The notes below the pieces were generated by a model. That model worked only from the letters and a program-made list of their open reading frames with translations. It searched no databases and was not told the DNA's origin. The translations under genes were made by a program, and so were the position numbers. From Salinibacter grassmerensis (lineage in GTDB: Bacteria > Bacteroidota > Rhodothermia > Rhodothermales > Salinibacteraceae), in NCBI RefSeq assembly GCF_947077765.1, contig NZ_CAMTTF010000003.1:595198-659197 (forward strand): DNA of 64,000 bases. The letters are read 5' to 3'. Positions 44,386 to 54,549 of the stretch are shown here, piece after piece. Position 1 is the stretch's first letter. Every line of letters starts with the position of its first letter.

Positions 44386-46626
44386 CTACTCTTTGAACCG
44401 GTACACGCCCTGGATGCCGTCGATGCGCTTGAGGCGTTCGGTGAGGCGCTGCAGGTGCTCTAGGTCCGAAACGTGTAGCATGATCGTGCCCGAGAAAATG
44501 CCATCCTCGGTGTCGATCGTAATGGACCGGATGTTTGTCTTCAAGTTCTTCGAGATCACCGTCGTAATGTCGTTCACCATTCCCACGCGGTCCTCGCCCA
44601 TGAGGCGCAGTGCCGCGGCAAACTGGACGTCCTTCTGGTGGCTCCAGTCCACGTCCAGGATGCGATCGGCCTTGTTGACGAGCAGGTCCGAGGCGTTGCG
44701 GCAGTTGGAGCGGTGGATGTTCACCGTGCCTGTTTTGCTGACGAAGCCGAACACCTCGTCCCCGGGGATCGGGTTGCAGCAGGAGGCATAGTTGACCGCC
44801 AGGTCCTTCTGCACCTCCCCGTCAATGACGAGGGCCTGCTTTTCCGTTTCCTGGGCCGCATCGAGGAACTGCTCGTACTGCTCCCGGAGCGACTCTTCGT
44901 CGAACTCTTCGACGGTCTTCTCTTCCGACTGAGTGTTGCCCTTTATGTAATCGACGAGCTCATCCGGGTCGTAAAGCCCCTTCCCGATCTCGTAGAACAA
45001 CTGCTGGAGATCGGGGAATTTGAGCTCGTGGGCCACCTCCTGCAGGTCCTGGCCACTGATCTCAAGGTCCGCCTGGTCCTTCGTCTTGTCCCAGACCTCC
45101 TTGCCCAGCTCCACGGCCTTGCGCCGCTCCTCATTCGTCCACTTCCGGATCCGGCTCCGCGCCTTGTGGGTCACGACGAAGTTAATCCAGTCCGGACTGG
45201 GGTTCTGCTTCTCGGACGTGATCACCTCGACCTGGTCCCCACTCTCCAGTTCTTGCGAGAGCGGCACCATCTTTCCGTTTACCTTTGCGCCGATGCACTG
45301 CATTCCCACCTCCGTGTGGACCTTGAACGCGAAGTCGACCGGCGTGGCCCCCTGCGGCACTGTGAGCAGGTCGCCCTGCGGTGTGAAGACGTAGATCTCC
45401 TCGTCGTAGAGGTTGAGCCGAAACTCCTTGACGAACTCCGTGGCCTCTTCCGGCTCCGGGTTCTCGAGGAGGTCACGCACCCACTCCAGGAAGCGCTCCA
45501 TCTCCTCGTCCACATTCTCCGTCCCCTCCTTGTACTTCCAGTGCGCGGCCACACCCCGCTCGGCCACCTCGTGCATCTCCTGGGTCCGGACCTGCACCTC
45601 CACCCGGCGCCCTCCGGGTCCGAAGACGGTCGTATGGAGGCTCTGGTACCCGTTGGACTTCGGCACGGAGATGAAGTCGCGAAAGCGGTCGGGAAGGGGC
45701 TTGTACAGGTCGGTCACCAGTGAATAGACGCGCCAGCAGTCCTCCTTTCCACGCCGACCGTCGCTCTGCAGAATTATGCGGATCGCGAAGATGTCGTAGA
45801 TCTCATCGATCGGCTTGCTCTTCCGCTGCATCTTGCGGTGGATGGAGTAGACGTTCTTGACCCGCCCCTTGACGTCAAACTCGTACCCTTCCTCCTCCAG
45901 GTGCTTCGCGAGCGGTTCGATAAACTCGGCGATGTAGGCCTCCCGCTGTTCGGCCATCTCTTCGAGCCGATCCACGATGTGGGTGTACGCCTCGGGATCC
46001 AAGACCTTGAAGCTGAGGTCCTCCAGCTCGCTCTTGATCTTGAACAGACCAAACCGGTGGGCAAGGGGCGCGAACAACTCCTTCGTCTCGCTGGCCTTTT
46101 TGAGCTGCTTCTTCTTCGGAAGCGCCTCGATGGTGCGCATGTTGTGGAGCCGGTCCGCAAACTTGACCAGGATGACGCGGAGGTCCGACGCCATCGAGAG
46201 CATCAGCTTGCGGACGTTTTCGGCCTGTCCGAGCTTTTGGCTACTGAAGACGCCCTCGATCTTCGTGAGCCCGTCGATGATGGTCGCCATGGTATCGCCA
46301 AACTCGTCCCGGATGAGATCCAGGGAGAGCTCGGTGTCCTCCACCACGTCGTGTAACAGAGCAGCCGCCACGCTGGTGTCGTCCAGCCCGATGTCGCGGG
46401 CGACGATGGTCGCCACGCGAAGCGGATGGCTGACGTACTTCTCCCCCGACTCGCGCCAGTCGTTCCGGTGGGCCCAGTAGCTCAGCCGAAAGGCCCGCCG
46501 GATCATGTCCTCGTCGACGGTGGGGAGATGGGTCCGGCAGCACGACAACAGCTCTTCGAGACGCTCCTCGTACTTCGGGTCGATCTCGATCTCGCTCTTC
46601 TGCGGGACGGCCGACGCCTGAATCAT
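44386..46626 (-). CDS. rel: Bifunctional (p)ppGpp synthetase/hydrolase (Rel/SpoT)
   Basis: 746 residues with the full RSH order. The HD hydrolase domain has an intact active site (SVAAALLHDVVEDTE). The synthetase domain has FRDFISVPKSNGYQSLHTTV and VQVRTQEMHEVAERGVAAHW. TGS follows (VFTPQGDLLTVPQGATPVDF), then a Cys-containing helical region (NYASCCNPIPGDEVFGF), and a C-terminal ACT domain. An intact HD site indicates both synthesis and breakdown of the alarmone. It lies 195 bp after rplQ beyond a terminator-like hairpin, followed by HU and ruvX. Confidence 0.95.
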   Translation of the reverse strand: MIQASAVPQKSEIEIDPKYEERLEELLSCCRTHLPTVDEDMIRRAFRLSYWAHRNDWRESGEKYVSHPLRVATIVARDIGLDDTSVAAALLHDVVEDTELSLDLIRDEFGDTMATIIDGLTKIEGVFSSQKLGQAENVRKLMLSMASDLRVILVKFADRLHNMRTIEALPKKKQLKKASETKELFAPLAHRFGLFKIKSELEDLSFKVLDPEAYTHIVDRLEEMAEQREAYIAEFIEPLAKHLEEEGYEFDVKGRVKNVYSIHRKMQRKSKPIDEIYDIFAIRIILQSDGRRGKEDCWRVYSLVTDLYKPLPDRFRDFISVPKSNGYQSLHTTVFGPGGRRVEVQVRTQEMHEVAERGVAAHWKYKEGTENVDEEMERFLEWVRDLLENPEPEEATEFVKEFRLNLYDEEIYVFTPQGDLLTVPQGATPVDFAFKVHTEVGMQCIGAKVNGKMVPLSQELESGDQVEVITSEKQNPSPDWINFVVTHKARSRIRKWTNEERRKAVELGKEVWDKTKDQADLEISGQDLQEVAHELKFPDLQQLFYEIGKGLYDPDELVDYIKGNTQSEEKTVEEFDEESLREQYEQFLDAAQETEKQALVIDGEVQKDLAVNYASCCNPIPGDEVFGFVSKTGTVNIHRSNCRNASDLLVNKADRILDVDWSHQKDVQFAAALRLMGEDRVGMVNDITTVISKNLKTNIRSITIDTEDGIFSGTIMLHVSDLEHLQRLTERLKRIDGIQGVYRFKE

Positions 46627-46755
46627 GGACGGGGTGGCGGGAATGACTTGGGGATCCTACTCACACTGCCTTTAAATTCCAGGGGGACTACAGGTTTCCG
46701 TATCCCGGTCGGGCCGAGGGGAATCCCCCGTTCTCCCAACGCCCGTCCCCAAACA

Positions 46756-46788
46756 GTAAAGGGCGCCGTGATTGGCTCACGACGCCCT
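46756..46788 (-). terminator. Terminator-like hairpin after rplQ
   Basis: On the minus strand AGGGCGTCGTGA pairs with TCACGGCGCCCT with one mismatch (plus 46760-46788) and is followed by TTACTGTTT. The T-run is interrupted, so termination may be partial. Confidence 0.55.
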
Positions 46789-46821
46789 GCGGTATCCCAA
46801 AAAGTGAGGGCCTTCCGGTGA

Positions 46822-47421
46822 CTAAGTATCGTCGGATTCCTCCTCTTCGTCCTCACTCTGCTCGGCGCTGGCGGACGCGTCCTCTGCGGTAGTCTCTTCC
46901 TCGTCCGCGGACCCCGATTCCTCTCCAGGCGAGTCGCCCGACGAGGAATCTTCGGCCTCTTCCGGCTCGGCCTGCTCCTCTTCAGCCGGTGTACGACGAC
47001 CTTTTCCACTTCCGCGGCGCGTTCCCCCGGACCCTCCTTGTCCGGTGTCAGTCGGAGGCACGTCGTTGTAGTCGACGAGCTCGATCAGAGCAAGCTCGGC
47101 GCCGTCGCCGGAGCGCTGCCCGAGCTTGATGATTCGGGTGTAGCCGCCGGGCCGGTCGCCCACCCGGTCGGATACATCCCCAAAGAGCTCTTCGATCGCA
47201 TCGTTGCTCTGGAGGTGCCGGAAGACCTCTCGGCGGTTGTGCTGCGTATCCTCCTTGGCCCGCGTAATCAGCGGCTCCACGAACGGGCGGAGTGCCTTCG
47301 CCTTCGCCACGGTCGTGGTGATGCGCTTGTTTTCGATGAGCGCGTTGGAGAGGGACTGCAGGGTGCGCTTGCGGTGGGACGCCGTGCGCCCAATCTTTTT
47401 TCCTTTCTTGCGGTGTCGCAT
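46822..47421 (-). CDS. rplQ: 50S ribosomal protein L17 with long acidic tail
   Basis: The first 115 residues are L17 ([19 protein letters not shown], then [20 protein letters not shown]). About 80 more residues of Glu/Ser/Asp-rich low complexity follow (for example [17 protein letters not shown]), absent in most bacteria. L17 surrounds the exit tunnel of the large subunit. The tail probably reflects halophile adaptation. It is the last gene of the ribosomal cluster, 87 bp after rpoA. Confidence 0.95.
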   Translation of the reverse strand: MRHRKKGKKIGRTASHRKRTLQSLSNALIENKRITTTVAKAKALRPFVEPLITRAKEDTQHNRREVFRHLQSNDAIEELFGDVSDRVGDRPGGYTRIIKLGQRSGDGAELALIELVDYNDVPPTDTGQGGSGGTRRGSGKGRRTPAEEEQAEPEEAEDSSSGDSPGEESGSADEEETTAEDASASAEQSEDEEEESDDT

Positions 47422-47508
47422 TGGTAGTCTCTAACGGGTGACGAATCGCGATGCGGTGCGGACCGGAAGCATCCGAGGATGAGGGTCCGAGGACGGTCTC
47501 GGTGAACG

Positions 47509-48495
47509 CTAAGAGGCTTTCTTCTCCTCAAGGTACTCCTCCACGTCCATGCCGAACTGAAGCCCGCGCTCGTCGAGGACCTCTACGAGCTCCTGCAGGG
47601 ACTTGCGCCCGAAGTTGCGGAACTTGAGCATCTCATCCTCCTCGCGACGTACGAGGTCCCCAATCGTTTTGATGTTGGCCGCCTTGAGGCAGTTGTGCGA
47701 ACGCACCGAAAGGTCGAGCTCGTCGACCGGCTGCGCAAGAAGCTCGCGGATACGCTTGACCTCTTCGTCGACCTCTTGCTCCTCCACGACCGGCTCAGGC
47801 TCCTCTTCAAGCTGGATGAAGAAGCTAACGTGGTCCCGAAGGATCGAAGCCCCCTGTGTGATTGCCTCCTCCGGTGTGAGGGACCCATCCGTTTCCACGT
47901 CCAGAAGCAACTCTTCGTAGTCGATCTTCTGGCCCACGCGGGTCGGCTTGACCTCGTAGTTGACGTTCTTGATCGGGGTAAAGATGGAGTCGATCGCGAT
48001 CACGCCGATCGGATCGTCCTCGCGCTTGTTCTCCTCAGACGGAACGTATCCACGTCCGTATCCGACCCGGAGGTCCACGTTTACAACGGCATCTTCGGCC
48101 AGGGTTGCGACGTGCTGATCCGGGTTCAGAACGTCGTACTCCGCGGTGGCCTCATCAATGTCGCCGGCTGTCCAGTTGCCGGGCCCTTCGAGGTTCAGGT
48201 GCAGGTGCCCTTCTTGCATCTCGTCCGCCTGGAACCGCACCTCCTTCAGGTTCAGGATCAGGTCGGCCACGTCTTCGGTAACGCCCGGAATGGTCGAGAA
48301 CTCGTGCTGGACGCCGTCGATCTTGACGGCCGTAATGGCGAGGCCGCGCAGGGACGACAGCAACACGCGACGGAGGGCGTTTCCGATGGTCACGCCGTAG
48401 CCACGTTCGAGCGGCCCCATGACGAATTGTCCTTCGGAATCGGAGACCTCTTCAACGTGGACGCCTTCCGGCATCTGAAGCCCGTGGTTACTCAT
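47509..48495 (-). CDS. rpoA: RNA polymerase alpha subunit
   Basis: 328 residues. The N-terminal assembly domain has GPLERGYGVTIGNALRRVLL and the C-terminal domain has LDLSVRSHNCLKAANIKTIG, the DNA/activator-binding helix-hairpin. The linker is acidic (EEPEPVVEEQEVDEE). It lies 96 bp after rpsD in the alpha operon; order S13-S11-S4-alpha-L17 is conserved. Confidence 0.98.
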   Translation of the reverse strand: MSNHGLQMPEGVHVEEVSDSEGQFVMGPLERGYGVTIGNALRRVLLSSLRGLAITAVKIDGVQHEFSTIPGVTEDVADLILNLKEVRFQADEMQEGHLHLNLEGPGNWTAGDIDEATAEYDVLNPDQHVATLAEDAVVNVDLRVGYGRGYVPSEENKREDDPIGVIAIDSIFTPIKNVNYEVKPTRVGQKIDYEELLLDVETDGSLTPEEAITQGASILRDHVSFFIQLEEEPEPVVEEQEVDEEVKRIRELLAQPVDELDLSVRSHNCLKAANIKTIGDLVRREEDEMLKFRNFGRKSLQELVEVLDERGLQFGMDVEEYLEEKKAS

Positions 48496-48591
48496 ACGCT
48501 CGGATCAGCAAGTTGTAAGGAATAATGTCGTGTCTTGAATCGAGCGCGTCATGATGCGCTCGGCGCAGTGGGCGCGGGGCGCCGCCCGGCT

Positions 48592-49194
48592 CTACTTCGA
48601 GTAAAGCTCGACGATGAGCTGCTCGTCAATGTTTTCGGGGATCTCCTCCCGGTTGGGGTAGTCGATGAACTTTCCCTTCATCTCTTGACGGTCCATCTCC
48701 AACCAAGAGAAGGTCCGCTGCCGATGCTCCACGTTCGTCTGGATGACCTCGAGGTCCTGACTGCTCGGCTTCACGGATATGACGTCGTCCGGGGACATCT
48801 CGTAGGAGGGGATGTCTACGACCTCGTCGTTGACCATGATGTGGCGGTGCGCCACGAACTGACGAGCCTGACGGCGTGTCCGGGCAATGCCCATCCGGAA
48901 CACCGAGTTGTCGAGGCGTGCCTCCAACAGGATCAAGAGCTTCTCGCCCGTTACGCCCTGCGTGCGGGACGCCTTGTCGAACAGATTCTTGAATTGACGC
49001 TCGAGCAGCCCGTAGGTGTACTTCGTCTTTTGCTTCTCTTTCAGCTGCACGGCGTACTCACTCTCTCGTCGGCGGCGCGACTGGCCGTGCTGCCCGGGCG
49101 GGTATGGCTTTCGCTCCAACGCCTTGGAGGGCCCAAAGATGGGCTCCTTGAAGCGGCGAGCGATTTTTTGCTTCGGACCTCTGTAGCGAGCCAT
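48592..49194 (-). CDS. rpsD: 30S ribosomal protein S4
   Basis: 200 residues. S4 core with YPPGQHGQSRRRRESEYAVQL and the S4 RNA-binding domain RLDNSVFRMGIARTRRQARQ. No zinc Cys cluster, so it is the zinc-free form. S4 nucleates 30S assembly and often represses its own operon. It lies between rpsK and rpoA. Confidence 0.97.
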   Translation of the reverse strand: MARYRGPKQKIARRFKEPIFGPSKALERKPYPPGQHGQSRRRRESEYAVQLKEKQKTKYTYGLLERQFKNLFDKASRTQGVTGEKLLILLEARLDNSVFRMGIARTRRQARQFVAHRHIMVNDEVVDIPSYEMSPDDVISVKPSSQDLEVIQTNVEHRQRTFSWLEMDRQEMKGKFIDYPNREEIPENIDEQLIVELYSK

Positions 49195-49304
49195 AATATT
49201 CGGTATCAGGTGTCAGGTGTTACGTACAAGCAGACGATAAGTGCGGAGCGGGCGGCGGGCCGTGTCGACCCGTGTCGATGCCCACACTCATCGCGTAAAA
49301 GCAA

Positions 49305-49709
49305 TCAAACGCGGCGGCGCTTCGGGGGGCGACAGCCGTTGTGAGGAAGAGGCGTCACGTCGCGGATGCTCGCCACCTCTAGCCCAGACTCGGACATGGC
49401 CCGGATTGCTCCCTCTCGCCCCGAGCCTGGTCCTTTCACGTACACGTCCACGCGTCGGAGGCCCAGTTCGTACGCTTCGTTCGCCGCGGACTCTCCGGCT
49501 TTCTGCGCAGCGTAGGGCGTGTTCTTGCGGCTTCCCTTAAAGCCCATCTTGCCAGCACTCGCCCACGAGATGGTGTTGCCGTACTGGTCGGTCAGCGTCA
49601 CAATGACGTTGTTGAACGTGGCTTTCACGTACGCCCGACCGTTGGATTCAACGACAACATTTTTCTTTCGGGGCGTGCGCTTGCCTCCTCGATCGTCTCC
49701 GTCAGCCAT
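49305..49709 (-). CDS. rpsK: 30S ribosomal protein S11
   Basis: 134 residues. [32 protein letters not shown] and [18 protein letters not shown] are the S11 signatures. S11 forms part of the platform near the mRNA exit. It is 87 bp after rpsM. Confidence 0.97.
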   Translation of the reverse strand: MADGDDRGGKRTPRKKNVVVESNGRAYVKATFNNVIVTLTDQYGNTISWASAGKMGFKGSRKNTPYAAQKAGESAANEAYELGLRRVDVYVKGPGSGREGAIRAMSESGLEVASIRDVTPLPHNGCRPPKRRRV

Positions 49710-49796
49710 GGAACTGTTCAGTGTTTATCTTAGGGTAGAGTCCGGCACGCAGCGTTTGCCCATGCCGGGGTGGAAATGCAAAGTGCCGAAACCGAT

Positions 49797-50180
49797 CTAC
49801 TTCTTTTGGGTCGACTGGCTGCGGCCCGCCACGGTCTTCCGCTTGCCCTTTCGGGTTCGGGCGTTGGTCCGCGTGCGCTGACCGTTGACCGGCAGCCCCT
49901 CGCGGTGCCGCTTGCCGCGGTAGCACCCGATTTCTTTCAGCCGCTTGATGTTCATCTGCACCTCGGTGCGGAGCTGCCCCTCGACAGTATAGTCCTCCTC
50001 GATGATGCGCCGCACACGCTTGGTCTCGCTCTCAGTCCACTCGCGGGGGCGCTTGTTTTCGTTGATCTCCGCTTTTCCGAGGATCTCACTGGCCCGCGAC
50101 TGTCCAACACCGTAGATCTCGGTGAGCGCAATCTCTCCACGCTTGTCGTCCGGCACGTCGATTCCTTCAATTCTCGGCAT
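49797..50180 (-). CDS. rpsM: 30S ribosomal protein S13
   Basis: 127 residues. [20 protein letters not shown] at the start and [20 protein letters not shown] near the end identify S13, which contacts tRNA and the large subunit. It follows infA by 88 bp with no L36 gene between them. Confidence 0.97.
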   Translation of the reverse strand: MPRIEGIDVPDDKRGEIALTEIYGVGQSRASEILGKAEINENKRPREWTESETKRVRRIIEEDYTVEGQLRTEVQMNIKRLKEIGCYRGKRHREGLPVNGQRTRTNARTRKGKRKTVAGRSQSTQKK

Positions 50181-50268
50181 GACTTGTCAGTTGGTTTCGT
50201 TCTAGAGTCCGAGCAACCATTACACGATCCCCCACCGCGCAATGTCTCCCGCTCTTCCAGGGAGAGAG

Positions 50269-50490
50269 CTAGTTCTTGTAGCGATACACAATGCGTCCCT
50301 TGGAAAGGTCATACGGGGACATCTCGACCTTGACCCGATCCCCCGGCAAAATCTTGATATAGTTCATTCGCATCTTTCCGGAGAGAAGCCCGAGGATCTC
50401 GTGGCCGTTCTCCAGTCGGACGCGAAACTGCGCGTTGGGCAGTGCTTCGATGACTTCTCCGTCTTTCTCGATGGCCTCTTCTTTTGCCAT
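50269..50490 (-). CDS. infA: Translation initiation factor IF-1
   Basis: 73 residues with the OB-fold pattern [19 protein letters not shown] and [20 protein letters not shown]. It binds the A site during initiation. Its ATG overlaps the map stop by one base (TAATG), so the pair is translationally coupled. Confidence 0.97.
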   Translation of the reverse strand: MAKEEAIEKDGEVIEALPNAQFRVRLENGHEILGLLSGKMRMNYIKILPGDRVKVEMSPYDLSKGRIVYRYKN

Positions 50491-51314
50491 TAGCGAGTCG
50501 TGGTTTCTGTAAGAGCGTCAATCTCGTAAGGAGGGTCAATCACGTCTTCAATGTACCCGTAGTCGGACAGGACCTCCGGCTCACCGTCCCGCACAACAAC
50601 CATGTGCTCGTAGTGGGCAGAGGGAAGCCCGTCGGCGGCCCGCACGGTCCATCCGTCGTCGTCGGTGACGACCCGGGCCGTGCCCCGGTTAATCATCGGT
50701 TCGATGCAAATCGAGAGGCCGGGCTTTAGCGAACGCCCGCGGCCCGGTTCTCCAAAGTTTGGCACCTGGGGATCCTCGTGCAGGTCCTGGCCAATGCCGT
50801 GCCCCACGAGATCGCGGACCACGCTGAATCCATGGGACTCACAGTGGGACTGCACAGCGTTGCTGATGTCTCCCACACGCCGGTCGGCAACCGCCCGTTC
50901 GATGCCCTCCAAGAGGGCTCGATGGGTCGCGCTGCAGAGCGCCGCATCCTCCTCGGCGATGTCACCGATGGCAAATGTATACGCCCAATCACCATAGTAG
51001 CCGTTCAACTTCGCGCCACAGTCGATGGACAGTAGGTCGCCATCCTGGAGCGCGTAATCGTTCGGAATTCCGTGCACAACCGCGTCATTCACGGACGTGC
51101 ACAGTGTGTTGGGAAAAACATTGTCTCCCACCTGATAACCCTTAAATGCAGGCTCCCCTCCCTGTGTTCGGATGTAGTCCTCCGCGACGGCGTCGAGCTC
51201 CTGCAGCGTTGCGCCCACCTCAATGTGGCGGGCCACCTCAGCGAGCGTCTGCCCGACGAGGTCTGCGCTCTCGCGCAGGCAGTCAATTTCGCGTTGGCTT
51301 TTCAGATGTACCAT
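50490..51314 (-). CDS. map: Methionine aminopeptidase, type I
   Basis: Removes the initiator Met. 274 residues from [15 protein letters not shown]; a longer frame to 51371 adds nothing conserved. Metal ligands lie in [37 protein letters not shown] and ICIEPM. It sits between secY and infA, as in many bacteria. Confidence 0.97.
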   Translation of the reverse strand: MVHLKSQREIDCLRESADLVGQTLAEVARHIEVGATLQELDAVAEDYIRTQGGEPAFKGYQVGDNVFPNTLCTSVNDAVVHGIPNDYALQDGDLLSIDCGAKLNGYYGDWAYTFAIGDIAEEDAALCSATHRALLEGIERAVADRRVGDISNAVQSHCESHGFSVVRDLVGHGIGQDLHEDPQVPNFGEPGRGRSLKPGLSICIEPMINRGTARVVTDDDGWTVRAADGLPSAHYEHMVVVRDGEPEVLSDYGYIEDVIDPPYEIDALTETTTR

Positions 51315-51386
51315 AGAAGCTCCGGAGATTCGATTCCAGAGGCGGGACAACCACCGCATGAAAGGACTCATTCAGTCGCAAAGGGT

Positions 51387-52718
51387 CTACAGGCCCCCGC
51401 CTTGTCGGGGACTGCGCATCTTACCACTCTTCATAAACCCGTCGTAGTGGCGCATGAGCAGATGGCTCTCGATCTGTTGCAGCGTGTCAAGGGTTACCTG
51501 CACGAGAATGAGCAGGCTCGTTCCCCCGTAGAACATCGCAAATCCCTGTGATACCCCCGCCTGCATCGCAAAGGCCGGGAAAATAGCCACAAGGCCAAGG
51601 AATATAGACCCTGGCAACGTAATCCGGGTTAGTACGGTGTCGATGAACTCGCTGGTCTGCTTCCCAGGCCGGATGCCCGGAATGAACCCGCCCTGCCGCT
51701 TCATCGTGTCGGCCATCTCCTGCGGATTCACTGTGATCGCAGTGTAGAAGTACGTGAAGAACACGACCACCACGAAGAAGACTGCCGAGTAGCTCATGCT
51801 ACTAATGTCCGAGAACCAGCCGCCGACCAGTTGCATCGTCGCATTGTTCGGGAAGAACGACGCGATCGTCGACGGGATAAACATGATCGACTGCGCGAAG
51901 ATGATCGGCATCACACCCGCCGCGTTCACCCGGAGGGGAAGATACTGGGTCGTTCCTCCCTGCACCTTCTTCCCCACCACACGCTTGGCGTACTGCACCG
52001 GTATTCGGCGCATGCCCTGTGACACCAGGACCACTGCCCCTGCCACGAGCACCCAGACCCCGATCTCCACGAGCAGGATAAAGAAGTTATCGCCGACCAG
52101 GCCAATTTCGTTGTAGAGGGCCTGCGGCAGGAACGCGATGATGCCAATCGTGATGATCAGCGAGATGCCATTCCCGATGCCGTCCTCGCTGATGCGCTCC
52201 CCGAGCCACATCACGAATGCCGTGCCACTGGTCAGCACCACGACCGTCGTCATGGTAAACAGGGTTGAGTTGATCACGACCGCTCGCCCGGTGGCCCCCG
52301 CCAGAAGGTTGATCGAGTATCCGATCGACTGCAAAGCCGTAATGCCGATCGTTCCATACCGGGTGAGCTGCGTGATCCGTCGTCGCCCCTCTTCACCCTC
52401 CCGCTGTAGCTTTTGGAAGTAGGGGACGACGGCCCCCATCAACTGAATGATGATGGACGCCGTAATGTAGGGCATGATGCCCAACGCGAAAATGCCGGCC
52501 TGCTTGAACGCACCGCCAACGAACATGTCGAGAAACCCAAACAAGCCTCCGCCTCCCTCTTGGGCCCGCACCTGCGCGAGGGCGGCCGCATCCACACCCG
52601 GCAGGGTCACGTGCGTGCCCAGCCGGTAAATGAGAAGGATTCCGAGCGTGTACAGGATGCGCTCACGGAGTTCCTGTACACTCCAGATGTTACGGATGCT
52701 CTCGGCAAAGCCAGCCAT
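51387..52718 (-). CDS. secY: Preprotein translocase subunit SecY
   Basis: Channel of the Sec translocon. 443 residues with ten hydrophobic segments; GIMPYITASIIIQLMGAVVP, EGEEGRRRITQLTRYGT and the QGMRRIPVQYAKR loop are diagnostic. It lies 56 bp after rplO in the spc operon. The start MAGFAESIRNIW is family-typical. Confidence 0.98.
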   Translation of the reverse strand: MAGFAESIRNIWSVQELRERILYTLGILLIYRLGTHVTLPGVDAAALAQVRAQEGGGGLFGFLDMFVGGAFKQAGIFALGIMPYITASIIIQLMGAVVPYFQKLQREGEEGRRRITQLTRYGTIGITALQSIGYSINLLAGATGRAVVINSTLFTMTTVVVLTSGTAFVMWLGERISEDGIGNGISLIITIGIIAFLPQALYNEIGLVGDNFFILLVEIGVWVLVAGAVVLVSQGMRRIPVQYAKRVVGKKVQGGTTQYLPLRVNAAGVMPIIFAQSIMFIPSTIASFFPNNATMQLVGGWFSDISSMSYSAVFFVVVVFFTYFYTAITVNPQEMADTMKRQGGFIPGIRPGKQTSEFIDTVLTRITLPGSIFLGLVAIFPAFAMQAGVSQGFAMFYGGTSLLILVQVTLDTLQQIESHLLMRHYDGFMKSGKMRSPRQGGGL

Positions 52719-52774
52719 GAGTCAGCCTCGTTGATGTATAAGCCACGGGAAAGAGGGTCCCGATGCCGACCAGC

Positions 52775-53245
52775 TTACTGATCGACAACCGATACCGTGC
52801 CGCCCGCCTGCTTGATCTTCCGTCGGGCCGATTCACTGAACGCATGCGCCTTCACCTCAAGCGCGTCGAACAGGTCGCCGTCGCCCAGGATCTTGACACG
52901 GTTGGCGTTCCGCACCACCCCAAGGTCCGCGAGCAGCTCCGGCGTGACGGGCTTGTCCTCGTCGAGGACCTCCTCGTCCAGAAGCCGCTGCAGACGCTTG
53001 ACGTTCGCAATGGCGTACTCGGTGCGGAAGGGGGCGTTGCTGAACCCGTGCTTCGGGACTAGCTGAAAGAGCGGCGTCTGTCCGCCCTCGAACCAGATTG
53101 GCCGCGTTCCCGCGCCCGAGCGACTGCTCTGCCCCTTCGTCCCGCGGGTCGAGCTGTGTCCACCGCGTCCAGAGCCCTCACCTCGACCGAGGCGCTGTCC
53201 CGCTTGGGTCGCCCCCTCCGCCGGCTTTAGGTTACTCAAATCCAT
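52775..53245 (-). CDS. rplO: 50S ribosomal protein L15
   Basis: 156 residues from MDLSNLKPAEGATQ, the usual L15 start. RLGRGEGSGRGGHSSTRGTK and FEGGQTPLFQLVPKHGF identify it. A longer frame to 53323 is not conserved. It follows rpsE by 292 bp; L30, which usually lies in between, was not found. Confidence 0.97.
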   Translation of the reverse strand: MDLSNLKPAEGATQAGQRLGRGEGSGRGGHSSTRGTKGQSSRSGAGTRPIWFEGGQTPLFQLVPKHGFSNAPFRTEYAIANVKRLQRLLDEEVLDEDKPVTPELLADLGVVRNANRVKILGDGDLFDALEVKAHAFSESARRKIKQAGGTVSVVDQ

Positions 53246-53537
53246 GTCGTTCCTTCCGTTCTTTTGGTAACTCGAATGACGTGTGCACGTACTGGTCGGA
53301 TCCAAGCACCGCGTTGAAAGCACTCTCTTTCTGCGTCGGCCGTTCGGGCCCCGGCCCGATGATCAAATTTTCGGTCTCGGGACGTGTTCGACAATCCTTT
53401 TCACGGATCGCGGTGTAGATCAGCTGAGAAAGCCCGGCCCGTGTCGGTCCGGGCTGCACTCAACTGAGAGTGGGGCTCGGCAGGATTCAGACCGCGGCAC
53501 CCCGGCGCCCCTCAGCATCACTGCGGGTTTTCGCTCG
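53246..53537. other. Gap between rpsE and rplO without a recognisable L30 gene
   Basis: 292 bp where rpmD is usually found. The only sizeable minus frame (53232-53459, 75 codons from GTG) does not show the L30 fold; its segment RPTQKESAFNAVLGSDQYVH has at best a faint resemblance. A minus-strand hairpin AGCCCGG/CCGGGCT followed by TTTC lies near 53432-53456 and could be an attenuator or leader structure for rplO-secY. Confidence 0.5.
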
Positions 53538-54065
53538 CTACCCGTTGAACACCTTTTCGAGGGGAATATCGCGGCGCCGGGCCACCTCCAGAGCATCTTC
53601 GGTCTCCGCAAGGGCGTTGATCGTCGCCTTGACCTGGTTGTGCGGGTTGGACGTGCCAAGCGACTTCGTGAGCACGTTTCGGTACCCGGCACACTCAAGC
53701 ACGGCACGGACGCCACCGCCCGCAATCACCCCGGTACCCGGCGCGGCTGGCTTCAGGAGCACCTTGCCGGCGTCCTGCTTCCCCACCACCTTGTGGGGAA
53801 TCGTGCCGTCGCGCATGGGAACGCGGATGACGTTTTTCTTGGCGTCGTCCGCCCCCTTTGAGATGGCACTTGAGACCTCATTGGCCTTGCCCAGGCCCGT
53901 GCCGACGAGGCCGTCCTCGTTTCCGACGACCACGACGGTGTTGAAGGAAAATCGACGTCCACCCTTCACGACTTTCGAGACCCGGTTGACCGACACGAGT
54001 CGATCAACCCAGTTCTCCTGCCGCTTCTCGGCGTTGACGCGCTTCTGTTCTTTTCGATCCGCCAT
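53538..54065 (-). CDS. rpsE: 30S ribosomal protein S5
   Basis: 175 residues. [38 protein letters not shown] and [20 protein letters not shown] are the S5 signatures. S5 contributes to decoding accuracy. It follows rplR by 49 bp. Confidence 0.97.
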   Translation of the reverse strand: MADRKEQKRVNAEKRQENWVDRLVSVNRVSKVVKGGRRFSFNTVVVVGNEDGLVGTGLGKANEVSSAISKGADDAKKNVIRVPMRDGTIPHKVVGKQDAGKVLLKPAAPGTGVIAGGGVRAVLECAGYRNVLTKSLGTSNPHNQVKATINALAETEDALEVARRRDIPLEKVFNG

Positions 54066-54114
54066 GTCTATGCGTGGTGCTCCGTGCGAGGATAGTTGTT
54101 ACGATCGTCGGGGA

Positions 54115-54474
54115 CTAAAGCTGCAGGCCGCCGTCGCGGACCCCCTCCGCCAAGGCCTGGACGCGCCCCTGATACTTATACCCGCCCCGGTCAAAGACCG
54201 CCTTGTCGATGCCCTCCTCTTGGGCCCGCTCGGCAAGCAACTCGCCGACCGACCGACTCTCTTCCGTCGGGGTTTCCCCCTGTACGTCGTCCGCTAGGCT
54301 CGACGCGGAGGTGAGCGTGTGCCCCTCCATGTCATCGACCAATTGGGCGTAGATGTATTCGTTGGATCGGTATATCGACAAGCGGGGACGCACCGAGGTC
54401 CCAAACATGGACTCTCGGATGCTGTCATGAATCCGCTGTCGGCGTTCGACCTTTTCCTTTTTACCCTTTGGCAT
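54115..54474 (-). CDS. rplR: 50S ribosomal protein L18
   Basis: 119 residues. RPRLSIYRSNEYIYAQLVDD and the end YQGRVQALAEGVRDGGLQL are L18-typical; it binds 5S rRNA. The end of the domain contains an acidic segment (QGETPTEESRSVGE). Confidence 0.96.
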   Translation of the reverse strand: MPKGKKEKVERRQRIHDSIRESMFGTSVRPRLSIYRSNEYIYAQLVDDMEGHTLTSASSLADDVQGETPTEESRSVGELLAERAQEEGIDKAVFDRGGYKYQGRVQALAEGVRDGGLQL

Positions 54475-54549
54475 AACCGCTGTGTCGTCGTGGTCGTTCG
54501 ATTGAAGCAGACCGGCCTCGCGGCGCGAGACACGGCCGAAGAGAAGGGA

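Noticed and set aside
53232..53459. 75-codon frame as an L30 gene
   Set aside because: Starts with GTG, overlaps rplO, and lacks the L30 pattern; resemblance is too weak to call.
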